From IMG/VR virus record IMGVR_UViG_3300042879_001403, positions 1 through 29,278 of that record: a stretch of 29,278 bases of DNA; one strand, given 5' to 3'. Each line of letters begins with the position of its first letter. The first letter of the stretch is position 1. The notes below the pieces were generated by a model that saw only the letters and a program-made list of their open reading frames with translations, was not told where the DNA came from and made no database searches. The translations under genes were made by a program, and so were the position numbers. Shown one piece after another: positions 14,652-22,013 of the stretch. The DNA is from a virus.

Positions 14652-14992
14652 TGATCGTTCGTCTCTTCGAGAGGGGTATCCGAACGATCAAACCGAACGA
14701 TTACCCTCGCCCTATAAAACACAGTACTTTCCGCTCCGCTGCCAAAAAGTGAGAAAATTCCCGAACGATTACTCCGAACGATTACCCACACGATTGGGTG
14801 TAGAACGGACGTAAGTCGTTGTTTTTAGTGAATCGTGTGATCGTTCGACCCATCACTCTGATCGTACTCCGGAGGAGGGCCGACTGGCCCCCTCCTCCGA
14901 CGATCGAGCGCTTCAGATTGTGCTCCCGGGTAATCGTTCGGTCGGCCCAATCGTTCGAACGATTACCCCGAACGATTAAAACCGAACGATTA
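14652..14992 (+). repeat. Iteron-like array of CGAACGATYA motifs (non-coding island)
   Basis: Between the stop of the 75-residue gene and the terminase small subunit no convincing gene exists. Instead there are eleven copies of the 10-mer CGAACGAT(T/C)A or its reverse complement. Plus orientation: 14681, 14694, 14762, 14775, 14956, 14969 and 14983. Minus orientation: 14652, 14838, 14931 and 14948 (the last with C in place of T at the outer base). Pairs are 13 bases apart (14681/14694, 14762/14775, 14956/14969) and the copies at 14948 and 14956 meet head to head as the palindrome AATCGTTCGAACGATT (14949-14964). Candidate origin, pac site or operator. Confidence 0.85.
14870..14899. other. Strong GC-rich stem-loop inside the repeat island
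   Basis: CGGAGGAGGG (14870-14879) pairs with CCCTCCTCCG (14890-14899), a perfect 10-bp stem with a 10-base loop that itself contains a short CC/GG pair. No T-run follows on either strand. It lies in the centre of the motif array. It may be an origin structure or a terminator lacking a U-tract. Confidence 0.65.
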
Positions 14993-15217
14993 CTTTTCAT
15001 CCGCTGCCCCACCCATCGGGCGGTAGGTCAGTAAGTATTGAACTTGTGAGCGCAGAGCCTCAATCTCGCGGGCCAGCTCGTTGGCCTCTTGGGTCAACCC
15101 CGCCGCCCTCACCCGCGCCAAGAGCTCATGCGTACTCGGCAGCGGTTTGAACCGCCAAGGGGCCGCTCTAATCTCATCAGCCCATGACCCCGGTGGGGAC
15201 TCTCTGTCAATGGTCAT
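14990..15217 (-). CDS. Small helical protein, unknown function (last gene of early minus operon)
   Basis: A 75-residue protein from ATG 15217, which overlaps the stop of the TPR-glycosyltransferase gene (ATGA). Residues 1-30 are polar with W residues. From about 28 on it is helical, with STHELLARVRAAGLTQEANE and LAREIEALRSQVQYLLTYR forming a probable coiled coil. Its stop codon TAA lies inside one copy of the 10-bp repeat. No family is recognised. Confidence 0.6.
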   Translation of the reverse strand: MTIDRESPPGSWADEIRAAPWRFKPLPSTHELLARVRAAGLTQEANELAREIEALRSQVQYLLTYRPMGGAADEK

Positions 15218-16557
15218 ACGAACCTCCGCTCTAACTCCGCTTTAACTCTCTGCACCACATTGTCCCAAGGCGCCATCACGTGGTCACGCGGGTACACTGT
15301 CAGGCTCGGATACCACAGGCTCTGATCACCCGACTTGTTACCCCAATACCACAGCTTATTGGCATCCATCAAGAGTACCGGGCGGCCGAGCGCCCCGGCA
15401 AGGTGGACTGTTGAGCTGCTCACGCTCACCACCACATCACACAACTCGAGCAACGCGGCGAGCGCCTCAAAGTCGTCGCGGCAGTTAACCCGTGGGTTCA
15501 TGATGCGCGGGTCTACGGTTTCGGTTGCGCTCTGAACATATTGCAAGTTGACAAACCGACAAGGTAAGTCCAGCAGCGGCTTCAGAGTCTCCAACGCGAT
15601 GCTTTTGTGTGGTCCTATTTTGATCGCGGCGCTCGTCCAACTCAACCCGACCAACGGCGGGCCTGCTGGCAGCCGCGCCCGCAGAGCGGCTACCCGCTCG
15701 GGGTCGGCTTTGATATAGTTCCGGCTAGCGGCTAGCGGAATGTCATCAAGCGACTTGACAAACTGCGCCCCAATCGAGGCGATAGGCAGGTGCGAGTCAT
15801 GGTCGCCTGCTTCCACCTCCGACGTGTTAGGTAGGAAGTCAATCGTCGGCATCGACCGGCTGAACAACGAGATCAACCGCGGGTCGACGAGCATCGTCAC
15901 TTTGTCAACCTCGTACCGCAACCGGTTGAGCATACTAGCGTAAAAGATCTGGTCGCCGATACCCTGCTCACCCCACACGAGCACTCTGCGGAGTCCACTG
16001 TCGGGTGACCATTGGGGTTTAGTAGTCACCAGCGGCCTAGATTTGAACCGCGCCGACCGCCACCGAGCATCATACCGTGACCAACCCGTATCAAACTTAC
16101 CCACCTGTAACTCAAGCAAACCATTCACCCAAATTGTTTCCGGTTCGTTGGGGGCTAGTTTGAGCGCTTTTTCAAAATCAGCCTTGGCCTTAGCCCAGTC
16201 GCGCATCTCCCAGTAAGACCCGCCGCGCCTGAGGTACAACTCTGCGTTGTCGGGGTTGATTAATTCAGCCACCTCGAGGTCCCGTATCACCCCCAAGTAA
16301 TCTGACATTTCGTTGCGAGCCGCAGATCTACCGTAGTGTCCATCAAAACTAGGGGGGCCGTTGTTGATGTAAGCGGTGAACCAACGCTCGGCTTTTTTAT
16401 GCATTTTAAGCGCGTGGTAAATGGAGGCTTTTGCCCGGTACAACCCTCGGTCCTCGGGACTATGAACCAAAGCGTATTCCGTTAGCGCCAAGGCTTTTTT
16501 GAACTCTTTAACAGCAAACAGCCGGTCGATTTCTCTGTGTAAATTCAAATTTATCAT
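15214..16557 (-). CDS. TPR protein with GT9-like glycosyltransferase domain
   Basis: A 447-residue protein. Residues about 15-160 carry TPR-type helices (GLYRAKASIYHALKMHKKAE, ELYLRRGGSYWEMRDWAKAK and ADFEKALKLAPNEPE). The linker GWSRYDARWRSARF leads to a GT-B-type domain: RVLVWGEQGIGDQIFYASML (191-210), LVGLSWTSAAIKIGPHKS (302-319) and DVVVSVSSSTVHLAGALGRP (374-393), like family GT9 heptosyltransferase-related sequences fused to TPRs. The acceptor is unknown: host surface sugar, virion protein or modified DNA. Start overlaps the methyltransferase stop (ATGA). Confidence 0.75.
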   Translation of the reverse strand: MINLNLHREIDRLFAVKEFKKALALTEYALVHSPEDRGLYRAKASIYHALKMHKKAERWFTAYINNGPPSFDGHYGRSAARNEMSDYLGVIRDLEVAELINPDNAELYLRRGGSYWEMRDWAKAKADFEKALKLAPNEPETIWVNGLLELQVGKFDTGWSRYDARWRSARFKSRPLVTTKPQWSPDSGLRRVLVWGEQGIGDQIFYASMLNRLRYEVDKVTMLVDPRLISLFSRSMPTIDFLPNTSEVEAGDHDSHLPIASIGAQFVKSLDDIPLAASRNYIKADPERVAALRARLPAGPPLVGLSWTSAAIKIGPHKSIALETLKPLLDLPCRFVNLQYVQSATETVDPRIMNPRVNCRDDFEALAALLELCDVVVSVSSSTVHLAGALGRPVLLMDANKLWYWGNKSGDQSLWYPSLTVYPRDHVMAPWDNVVQRVKAELERRFV

Positions 16558-17213
16558 TGGCGCACCAACCGGATCATGTCGTTAGGCAGCAACACCGCTG
16601 TGTTGCAGCACCCCGCTAAGTTATGTTCCCGCAGCAGTTCCCGCTCCGGTGGGTAAATAACCTGATACCCCGGTTCAATTCCATGCAGGTTGAACAAGTT
16701 GGCCACCCCTTTCTCGTTACCCTCGAAGTCATCCAGTACGAAAACGCGAGTAAAAGGTAACACTTGCAGGTCGTGATCGTTCAACCGACCGTCAATGTGC
16801 AGCAGGTCGATTGACTTCTCCTGCGCCTTTATGGCAGTGAACATTTCAACCGAGGACTTCTTGGGGTATTGCACTACCCGGGAACCCAGCGCCAAGTCAA
16901 TGTCGTTTGACAGGTCACAGGTGTGTAGCACTGCGTCCGGCGCGCCGCGGTGGAGCGCAACCGTACTGCGGCCGATGAACGTACCGACCTCGGCGATCAA
17001 CTCAGGTCGCAAGTAACGCGCCAACGAGTACAACGCCCATCCCGCCGCCAGCGAGATGCTGCCCGTATTGTAATCAGCATGCTCCCGGTGACGTTCAAGT
17101 TCGTCAAACTCGGCCATCAACCGGGGTCGAGCAGATGAATCCGCACTGTGCTCTAACACGGTTGCCCAAAAGAGTCGGCTTAAGTGCCGACGGTTTATAC
17201 GTAGCGTTTCCAT
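16554..17213 (-). CDS. SAM-dependent methyltransferase (Methyltransf_24-like)
   Basis: A 219-residue class I methyltransferase. Motif I is AEVGTFIGRSTVAL (74-87), the acidic ribose-binding end is HTCDLSND (D100), and the strand DLLHIDGRLNDHD (136-148) followed by RVFVLDDFEGNEKG (156-169) resembles Methyltransf_24 proteins, with D161-D162 and D141 as candidate metal or substrate residues. These enzymes often methylate sugars or polyketide-like acceptors and occur with glycosyltransferases. Here the upstream and downstream genes are glycosyltransferases, suggesting sugar methylation in the same pathway. Substrate is inference. Confidence 0.75.
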   Translation of the reverse strand: METLRINRRHLSRLFWATVLEHSADSSARPRLMAEFDELERHREHADYNTGSISLAAGWALYSLARYLRPELIAEVGTFIGRSTVALHRGAPDAVLHTCDLSNDIDLALGSRVVQYPKKSSVEMFTAIKAQEKSIDLLHIDGRLNDHDLQVLPFTRVFVLDDFEGNEKGVANLFNLHGIEPGYQVIYPPERELLREHNLAGCCNTAVLLPNDMIRLVRQ

Positions 17214-17863
17214 TCTGCTGCATACTCCACGTTTTGATAGTTATCAAGCCAAGGCCCACCCCGAGTAAAGTGCACCGCCGCGGGGTCGGCGCAGTCTTCC
17301 TGCGTGTGCCAACCCTCAAGGTAGTTCCACTCCACCGGCAACTCACCGATCACGTCATCAGTAAGCCATTTGAACTGATGCAAGTAAAGCGCAGTTTGCG
17401 TGTTCACGTCATACGGCATCAACCGTTTAACCTGCTCGTGACCGCAGTTGATCAACATCAGGCTCGACCAGTTTTTACGGTCGTATTGATGCTGCACTCG
17501 GTTGTCCATTTTATGCGTGTCTTTGGGTTTGTAGTCGTGCTTAACGCACATCACCGCGTACCGGTCATCACACAGTTTGAACAAGTCAGCGATGTCACGA
17601 CGGAACAAAAAGTCACAATCACAAAACAACGCCCACCCCCGGTACTCCTGCAAGTGTGGTACAAGGAACCGTGTGAGCGAAAACTCCGTTGACGCCAACG
17701 GGTCGGCCGAACGCCAATAGTGCCCTTGCTCACGGAGCCAAGGCTGCTGTAACGGGTAAATGTTAATCAGTGCGTTCGTGTGCCTAAACATCGAGTCCTT
17801 AGCGACGCGGAACGCTTCCTGCTCGCGCGAGTCCCAACCTACGTAAATATCAAGCGGCCACAT
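17195..17863 (-). CDS. GT-A family glycosyltransferase (small)
   Basis: A 222-residue protein from ATG 17863 (GGAG nine bases away; this start overlaps the upstream stop by 14 bases; a longer frame to 17890 lies inside that gene). It opens MWPLDIYVGWDSREQEAFRV, has STEFSLTRFLVPHL (58-71) and the metal-binding DxD motif in WALFCDCDFLFRRDI (77-91, D82 and D84), matching small nucleotide-sugar transferases. The C-terminus contains HFTRGGPWLDNY. It transfers a sugar to an unknown acceptor. It overlaps the methyltransferase start by 19 bases. Confidence 0.75.
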   Translation of the reverse strand: MWPLDIYVGWDSREQEAFRVAKDSMFRHTNALINIYPLQQPWLREQGHYWRSADPLASTEFSLTRFLVPHLQEYRGWALFCDCDFLFRRDIADLFKLCDDRYAVMCVKHDYKPKDTHKMDNRVQHQYDRKNWSSLMLINCGHEQVKRLMPYDVNTQTALYLHQFKWLTDDVIGELPVEWNYLEGWHTQEDCADPAAVHFTRGGPWLDNYQNVEYAAEWKRYV

Positions 17864-18812
17864 TCTTACGCGCTCCCTTGTAATGTACAATCAAAGGCGA
17901 ACTGTTACCGATGTATTCAGGTAAACAGGCGATCACCGCCTCCTCGATCAAATTGAACTCGCTCGCTTTGAGCGTATTCACAAACTCACGCAATGCTTCT
18001 TGATCCCCGTACCAACGATGATACTTTTCATCAAGAACCCGGCACCGATCGTATAATGGTAACAAGTCCGCACTGGTGCGCGCTGCAATAAAACAACTTA
18101 CATAAGGGAATACCAACCCTATAGGACGGTCGGCGTGTTCGGTGAAGTCGAGCCCACGTTGTTGCCCGTTGAACGGCACCATGCGGTCAAATGAACGGTT
18201 ACAAAATGCGTACTTTTTGTCACCGAGGATGGCGAGCAAGTTAACGAACCCCCGCACGACCATGTCTGTATCAAGGTAAATGGCGGGCTCTTGCAAGTCG
18301 AGCTGCGTATAAGCGCGCAACCGCTCGGACATAATGCGGTCAGGGTTGATGTCAAACTCACGCCGCTCTACGCCTTGTAGCCCCGGAGTGACTTTGTCCG
18401 TGAGCATGATGATCCGCGCACCGGGATTAGTTTTTTCAAGTGAGTCAATCAACCGGGCAGGCTGCGTAGTGTCCTCACCAATATGAAAAAACACAAACGT
18501 CGCAGCGGGAGGTGTTAAAGTTTTGGTTGGGTCATACAAAAGAACGCCCGCGGCGTCATTGCTACCATCAGCAAAGTTACTGATAAGCGTGTTTACCCGC
18601 TGTAGTGTTTCTTTCCGAGTCACCACTAACAACTTACAAGTCGTCATCACTTGATCGCGAGCGCCGTTTTCACCCGCATTGTCAAATTGTTGAGCTTGCT
18701 GCTCGACAAAAGTCCAGTCTAAAAATTCAAGATCACCGGCATCGCTTAAACGACACCATGTTTGTTCTGCTTGCTCAACGACGTCTCGTTTGATGTATTC
18801 TTTCTCGCTCAT
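17850..18812 (-). CDS. Glycosyltransferase with DxD motif and extra N-terminal domain
   Basis: A 320-residue protein. Residues about 105-315 look like a GT-A domain: TFVFFHIGEDTTQPARLIDS, LRAYTQLDLQEPAIYLDTDM (DTD 181-183), then a Y/G/D-rich region with YGDQEALREFV and a C-terminal VHYKGARKN, like GT8-type and related enzymes in which such residues bind UDP-sugar and metal. The first ~100 residues are a separate, mostly helical part that I cannot assign. Start overlaps the preceding stop as ATGA. It probably acts with the neighbouring glycosyltransferases. Confidence 0.7.
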   Translation of the reverse strand: MSEKEYIKRDVVEQAEQTWCRLSDAGDLEFLDWTFVEQQAQQFDNAGENGARDQVMTTCKLLVVTRKETLQRVNTLISNFADGSNDAAGVLLYDPTKTLTPPAATFVFFHIGEDTTQPARLIDSLEKTNPGARIIMLTDKVTPGLQGVERREFDINPDRIMSERLRAYTQLDLQEPAIYLDTDMVVRGFVNLLAILGDKKYAFCNRSFDRMVPFNGQQRGLDFTEHADRPIGLVFPYVSCFIAARTSADLLPLYDRCRVLDEKYHRWYGDQEALREFVNTLKASEFNLIEEAVIACLPEYIGNSSPLIVHYKGARKNVAA

Positions 18813-19360
18813 TTGAACTCCACGCTATAGGTTCGTGAGGGGGAACGCCACCGCGGTAGCGGGGACGGCTGATTGATCCAACTCGGGTCTTCCCAAATTA
18901 GTTTATTATTCGGGTACGCAACCCACTGCCCGCTGCCGAGCGCGATGATGTGGTGATTTTTGTGTTGGTCAGGTATCTCAGACCAACCGCCGTGCGACCA
19001 GTCGACCGTGAACAAGTAGTTACCCTTGCGTAGTTGGCCGTCGCGTCCGTAACACTTCACCGCGTGGTTGCGCAGAAAGGTGAACTCGTGCACCGTGCAG
19101 TGACGACTAAAAGAGTCCCACCAACACGACAACTCAAGCGGTAGCGGGTCGCAAGGTTTTGAGCAAAGCATATGCACCGGCACTCGCGCCCACTGCGCAC
19201 CGTTCTCGAGCATGACCTGAAACATCGGCACTCGCCCCGGCTCTGCGCGGAAGCCGAACACGGTACACAGCGTGAACTGACCGTGACCTTCTTGCTCATC
19301 AAACAGGAACTCATTCCGCACATACGCAGTGACGTAAGGTGTATCAACTAAAAAGCTCAT
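18809..19360 (-). CDS. Conserved-looking unknown protein in the sugar cassette
   Basis: A 183-residue soluble protein rich in aromatic residues, histidine and cysteine, for example YVTAYVRNEFLFDEQEGHGQ, FTLCTVFGFRAEPGRVPMFQ, MLCSKPCDPLPLELSCWWDS and DWSHGGWSEIPDQHKNHHII. The pattern suggests a conserved beta-rich protein in which Cys and His might bind metal, but I recognise no family. It is encoded immediately before the glycosyltransferases and overlaps the next start by ATGA. It is a candidate accessory of the sugar cassette or a DNA-module protein. Confidence 0.6.
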   Translation of the reverse strand: MSFLVDTPYVTAYVRNEFLFDEQEGHGQFTLCTVFGFRAEPGRVPMFQVMLENGAQWARVPVHMLCSKPCDPLPLELSCWWDSFSRHCTVHEFTFLRNHAVKCYGRDGQLRKGNYLFTVDWSHGGWSEIPDQHKNHHIIALGSGQWVAYPNNKLIWEDPSWINQPSPLPRWRSPSRTYSVEFK

Positions 19361-19602
19361 GGGTAATCATCCTCTAAATGACAGCGGATATATTCACTCG
19401 CTACCAGCCTCGCGCTCGCGCTGTGGTATAACTCGTTCTCCAGTATCTTGAGCACTTCGCGCAAGATTTCTTTTTCTTCGGCGCTCGTCTTGTTTATGGC
19501 GAGCGCATTGCCGTCCACGGATGCACTCCACACCACACACGGGGCACCGGTGAACAGGTCGAGTTGGTAAACCGTATTTTTCACGCCAGTCGGGCCAATC
19601 AT
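19357..19602 (-). CDS. Small helical protein, unknown function
   Basis: An 81-residue frame from ATG 19602, MIGPTGVKNTVYQLDLFTGA then a helical region (NKTSAEEKEILREVLKILEN) and an acidic end (HLEDDYP). Stop overlaps the next start as ATGA. There is a C-x-W pattern early on. No known family is recognised. Operon packing supports expression. Confidence 0.55.
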   Translation of the reverse strand: MIGPTGVKNTVYQLDLFTGAPCVVWSASVDGNALAINKTSAEEKEILREVLKILENELYHSASARLVASEYIRCHLEDDYP

Positions 19603-19605
19603 GTT

Positions 19606-19791
19606 TTACCCCAGCCATGCCCCTAATCCGTACCCTATCAAGCCAAAACACACGCACAGTGCGATCTCGGCCACCAAGGCACGACCCCGCTCGGCATCAT
19701 GTTCAAGCTGGATGTCTATAATTTTCAACTCGAGCCGTTTGATCTCAGCCTCGAGCCGATCCCGCGAATACTCCATGTAACGCTCGCTCAC
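19606..19791 (-). CDS. Small membrane protein with one C-terminal TM helix
   Basis: A 61-residue protein from GTG 19791, chosen because it has GGGAGG eight bases upstream and overlaps the preceding stop as GTGA. After a polar, charged helix (YMEYSRDRLEAEIKRLELKI) the C-terminus is hydrophobic: ALVAEIALCVCFGLIGYGLG, one membrane helix with a short tail. A tail-anchored layout. No function is known. Confidence 0.55.
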   Translation of the reverse strand: MSERYMEYSRDRLEAEIKRLELKIIDIQLEHDAERGRALVAEIALCVCFGLIGYGLGAWLG

Positions 19792-19904
19792 CAATAATCC
19801 CTCCCACTTCGTTTAGCGGCCCACTCTGGCGGGGGCACACTCGCCCAGTCGCGGTGCATTTGAGCCTGACGACGTTTGAAAAAGTCCAGCAGCCATCTGA
19901 TCAT
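19788..19904 (-). CDS. Very small protein (38 aa) linking primase and membrane gene
   Basis: ATG 19904, with GGAG seven bases upstream, opens MIRWLLDFFKRRQAQMHRDW followed by ASVPPPEWAAKRSGRDYW and TGA. The start follows the primase stop by 2 bases and the stop overlaps the next GTG as GTGA. The N-terminal part is amphipathic (W, L, F against R, K), which may bind a membrane. The coupling at both ends makes it a plausible real gene. Confidence 0.55.
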   Translation of the reverse strand: MIRWLLDFFKRRQAQMHRDWASVPPPEWAAKRSGRDYW

Positions 19905-19906
19905 AG

Positions 19907-22009
19907 TTATACTCCGTATTTAGTTTGTTCATGTGCTTTAACGACGTCTTCGTCTACGGTCAAATAGTGATTCGCGCGTCCTTGCGGCTTGTCCAACTCA
20001 ACCCGTACTACCAGCCCATCGGCTAGCAGCGTGGTCAGAACTCGCTCTTTACGGTCTTGCGCAGCTTTTACGCCACCTTGCGCTACGGGGAGTCGCTCGT
20101 AATATGAGCGCGACTTGTTAGGATGATTCCGTATCAAGTCCAGCATGTTGGCCGCTAACTGCTCCCATGCTTTATTCTCTTTCTGCTCTTTGATGTCTTC
20201 CTTCAACTGGGCGCGCTCACCCGGTGCGAGCGGTCGCGCTACCGAGTGACTGAACCAGATAGTTGAATCATAGCCGAGCACATCCTTGTGCTGCTCACGG
20301 TTGCTCACTAGGTCGAATGTCAACTCTGAGAACTTAGTTGGGAACCTGACTTTGACCGCTTTAAGCACCCGCGGCGCGTCTTCCATGTCGCCGTCTTTGA
20401 AAACCGTATAAACCCCTTGCGCGTCACCTGTCCATGCTGACGCACCGCGGGGACTCAAATACTCCGACTCCCCTTGCCCGAGCATTTTAGCCGTATGGCT
20501 GACGATAATAACAGGGAACGCGGAAAAGGCCTGCTTTATGTAGGCCATCGCGCGCCCGACCTCGGCATTGTCGTTTTCATTCTCAAGGTCAAACACCGCG
20601 TTCGCAGTGTCAAAAAGCACGAGCGGGAGTGCCTTGAATACATCACCGTCGGCGCGCTGGTTGTCCACCGTCCAAGAACGGTATTCATCCGCGACTTGCG
20701 CAACGATTTTAGGATCCAGACGTTGGGCGGCGATCACCCGCACCCGCTCGTCAAAGTCGCCAGCTGCAGCCCCAGTATAACCCCAAGTGAACAGCGAGTA
20801 AATGACGCGCTGTACCTGCACCACAGACTCCGTGATGATGATCACGTTGCGACGTACTTGCGGCTTGAGCGGGTAATCATACGGGCACAAGTGCGCAGTG
20901 GCTAGCGCCATTGGCACAATGAGCGTTGTTTTACCTACACCCGGAGCACCCGCGACGACGTTCACGCCGGTTGACATAAAGTCGTCGTAAATATATTCAA
21001 ATACGGTTACGTGGCTCGCGCCGGAACCTGTTGAGCGCACCAGCGACAGCGGGTGAGGCTCGTTAGGGTTCGCCGCGGGGTCAGGCGCTTTCACATTACC
21101 CGACCAACCGTTATCCATCGCCATCCGGAAGATTGACCGGTACGTTATGCTGTGCGGGTGATCAAGATCCCGCTCCCACTTGCGTCGTTGGGCCGCGGCA
21201 TCAAACTTGTCCGAGCGCGATGACCACTCAGTCCATATTTTATAGCCATTCTCGCCGTAAGGTTTGAGCACCATACCCACGTTAACCCACGTGGTATAGT
21301 CATCAGCATCTACGTAGTTGAGTGCCGAGCGGAGGTCGTCAAAGGTTTGCGCTGTGGCTACCGGCACCCCGCCGCGCTCGGTGAGGCTATAACTCGCCGG
21401 TGTGCGCGCTTTACTCGCGATTAATTGCGGGAGCGGGGAAGGTTGCGCAGGGCGCGATTGACTGAGCGGTGAGCGGCCCGACTCCCACCGGTACGCACCG
21501 GACGGCCCGAGCGTAGGCGCAACGCAAATATAACCATGATGCTTTAAGTCCAGTCCCGCCCCGAGCGAGGCCGGGTACGTGAGCGCCGCATCCGCGGTAA
21601 AGAGGCGGTGCTCGCCGCCCCCTTGCGTAACCGCCACGCAGTCACTATGCAATACGCCGTGTTCGGCCTCCAGCGCGCTCAGGGACTCTCGCCCGCCGTT
21701 CTGCGGGTCAATGTCTAAAGCGAGCAGCCCGGAGTCAGCAAGGCTGATACCGATACCCGCCTCGGGGTCAGTCGCCCACCAGTCTCTGATTTGCTGTTCG
21801 TCAAGCGTAGAGTCGTTATGACCGTGCGGTACAAGGTTACTTTGCGGGTGTTTACCCGGCTTGTGACCCTTCTCGTTGTTCGGTCGCCCGCAGCGACACT
21901 GCCCGTGCTGATCAACCGACCACACGGGCAACACGGCCCAACCCAATTTAGCATACGCCAGAGCGTAATCTAATACGCTCGGAGCGGGTCGGCTATCAAC
22001 CGACCACAT
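19907..22009 (-). CDS. Prim-pol primase/helicase fusion
   Basis: A ~700-residue protein (ATG 22009; GTG 22033 or TTG 22042 could extend it). N-terminal prim-pol domain, about 14-195: LAYAKLGWAVLPVW, the catalytic acidic motif LLALDIDPQNGG (95-106) and GGGEHRLF (131-138). A PriCT-2-like helical domain follows (223-300, DDLRSALNYVDADDYTTWV and YGENGYKIWTEWSSRSDKFD). The C-terminal RepA-like/RecA-fold ATPase has Walker A GAPGVGKTT (354-362), Walker B-like LPLVLFDTANA, and a sensor-like VIIVSHTAKM. It primes and probably unwinds DNA at the fork. Acts with the helicase encoded just upstream. Confidence 0.85.
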   Translation of the reverse strand: MWSVDSRPAPSVLDYALAYAKLGWAVLPVWSVDQHGQCRCGRPNNEKGHKPGKHPQSNLVPHGHNDSTLDEQQIRDWWATDPEAGIGISLADSGLLALDIDPQNGGRESLSALEAEHGVLHSDCVAVTQGGGEHRLFTADAALTYPASLGAGLDLKHHGYICVAPTLGPSGAYRWESGRSPLSQSRPAQPSPLPQLIASKARTPASYSLTERGGVPVATAQTFDDLRSALNYVDADDYTTWVNVGMVLKPYGENGYKIWTEWSSRSDKFDAAAQRRKWERDLDHPHSITYRSIFRMAMDNGWSGNVKAPDPAANPNEPHPLSLVRSTGSGASHVTVFEYIYDDFMSTGVNVVAGAPGVGKTTLIVPMALATAHLCPYDYPLKPQVRRNVIIITESVVQVQRVIYSLFTWGYTGAAAGDFDERVRVIAAQRLDPKIVAQVADEYRSWTVDNQRADGDVFKALPLVLFDTANAVFDLENENDNAEVGRAMAYIKQAFSAFPVIIVSHTAKMLGQGESEYLSPRGASAWTGDAQGVYTVFKDGDMEDAPRVLKAVKVRFPTKFSELTFDLVSNREQHKDVLGYDSTIWFSHSVARPLAPGERAQLKEDIKEQKENKAWEQLAANMLDLIRNHPNKSRSYYERLPVAQGGVKAAQDRKERVLTTLLADGLVVRVELDKPQGRANHYLTVDEDVVKAHEQTKYGV

Positions 22010-22013
22010 GTGT

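Noticed and set aside
14785-14800. Short hairpin ACCCA/TGGGT in the island
   Set aside because: Only a 5-bp stem with a 6-base loop; could be chance in repetitive sequence.
14629-14814. 61-residue plus-strand frame in the repeat island
   Set aside because: Composition comes from the repeated motif read in frame; there is no Shine-Dalgarno site or family match.
14782-15012. 76-residue minus-strand frame in the repeat island
   Set aside because: It overlaps the end of a better-supported gene and its residues reflect the CGAACGATTA repeats.
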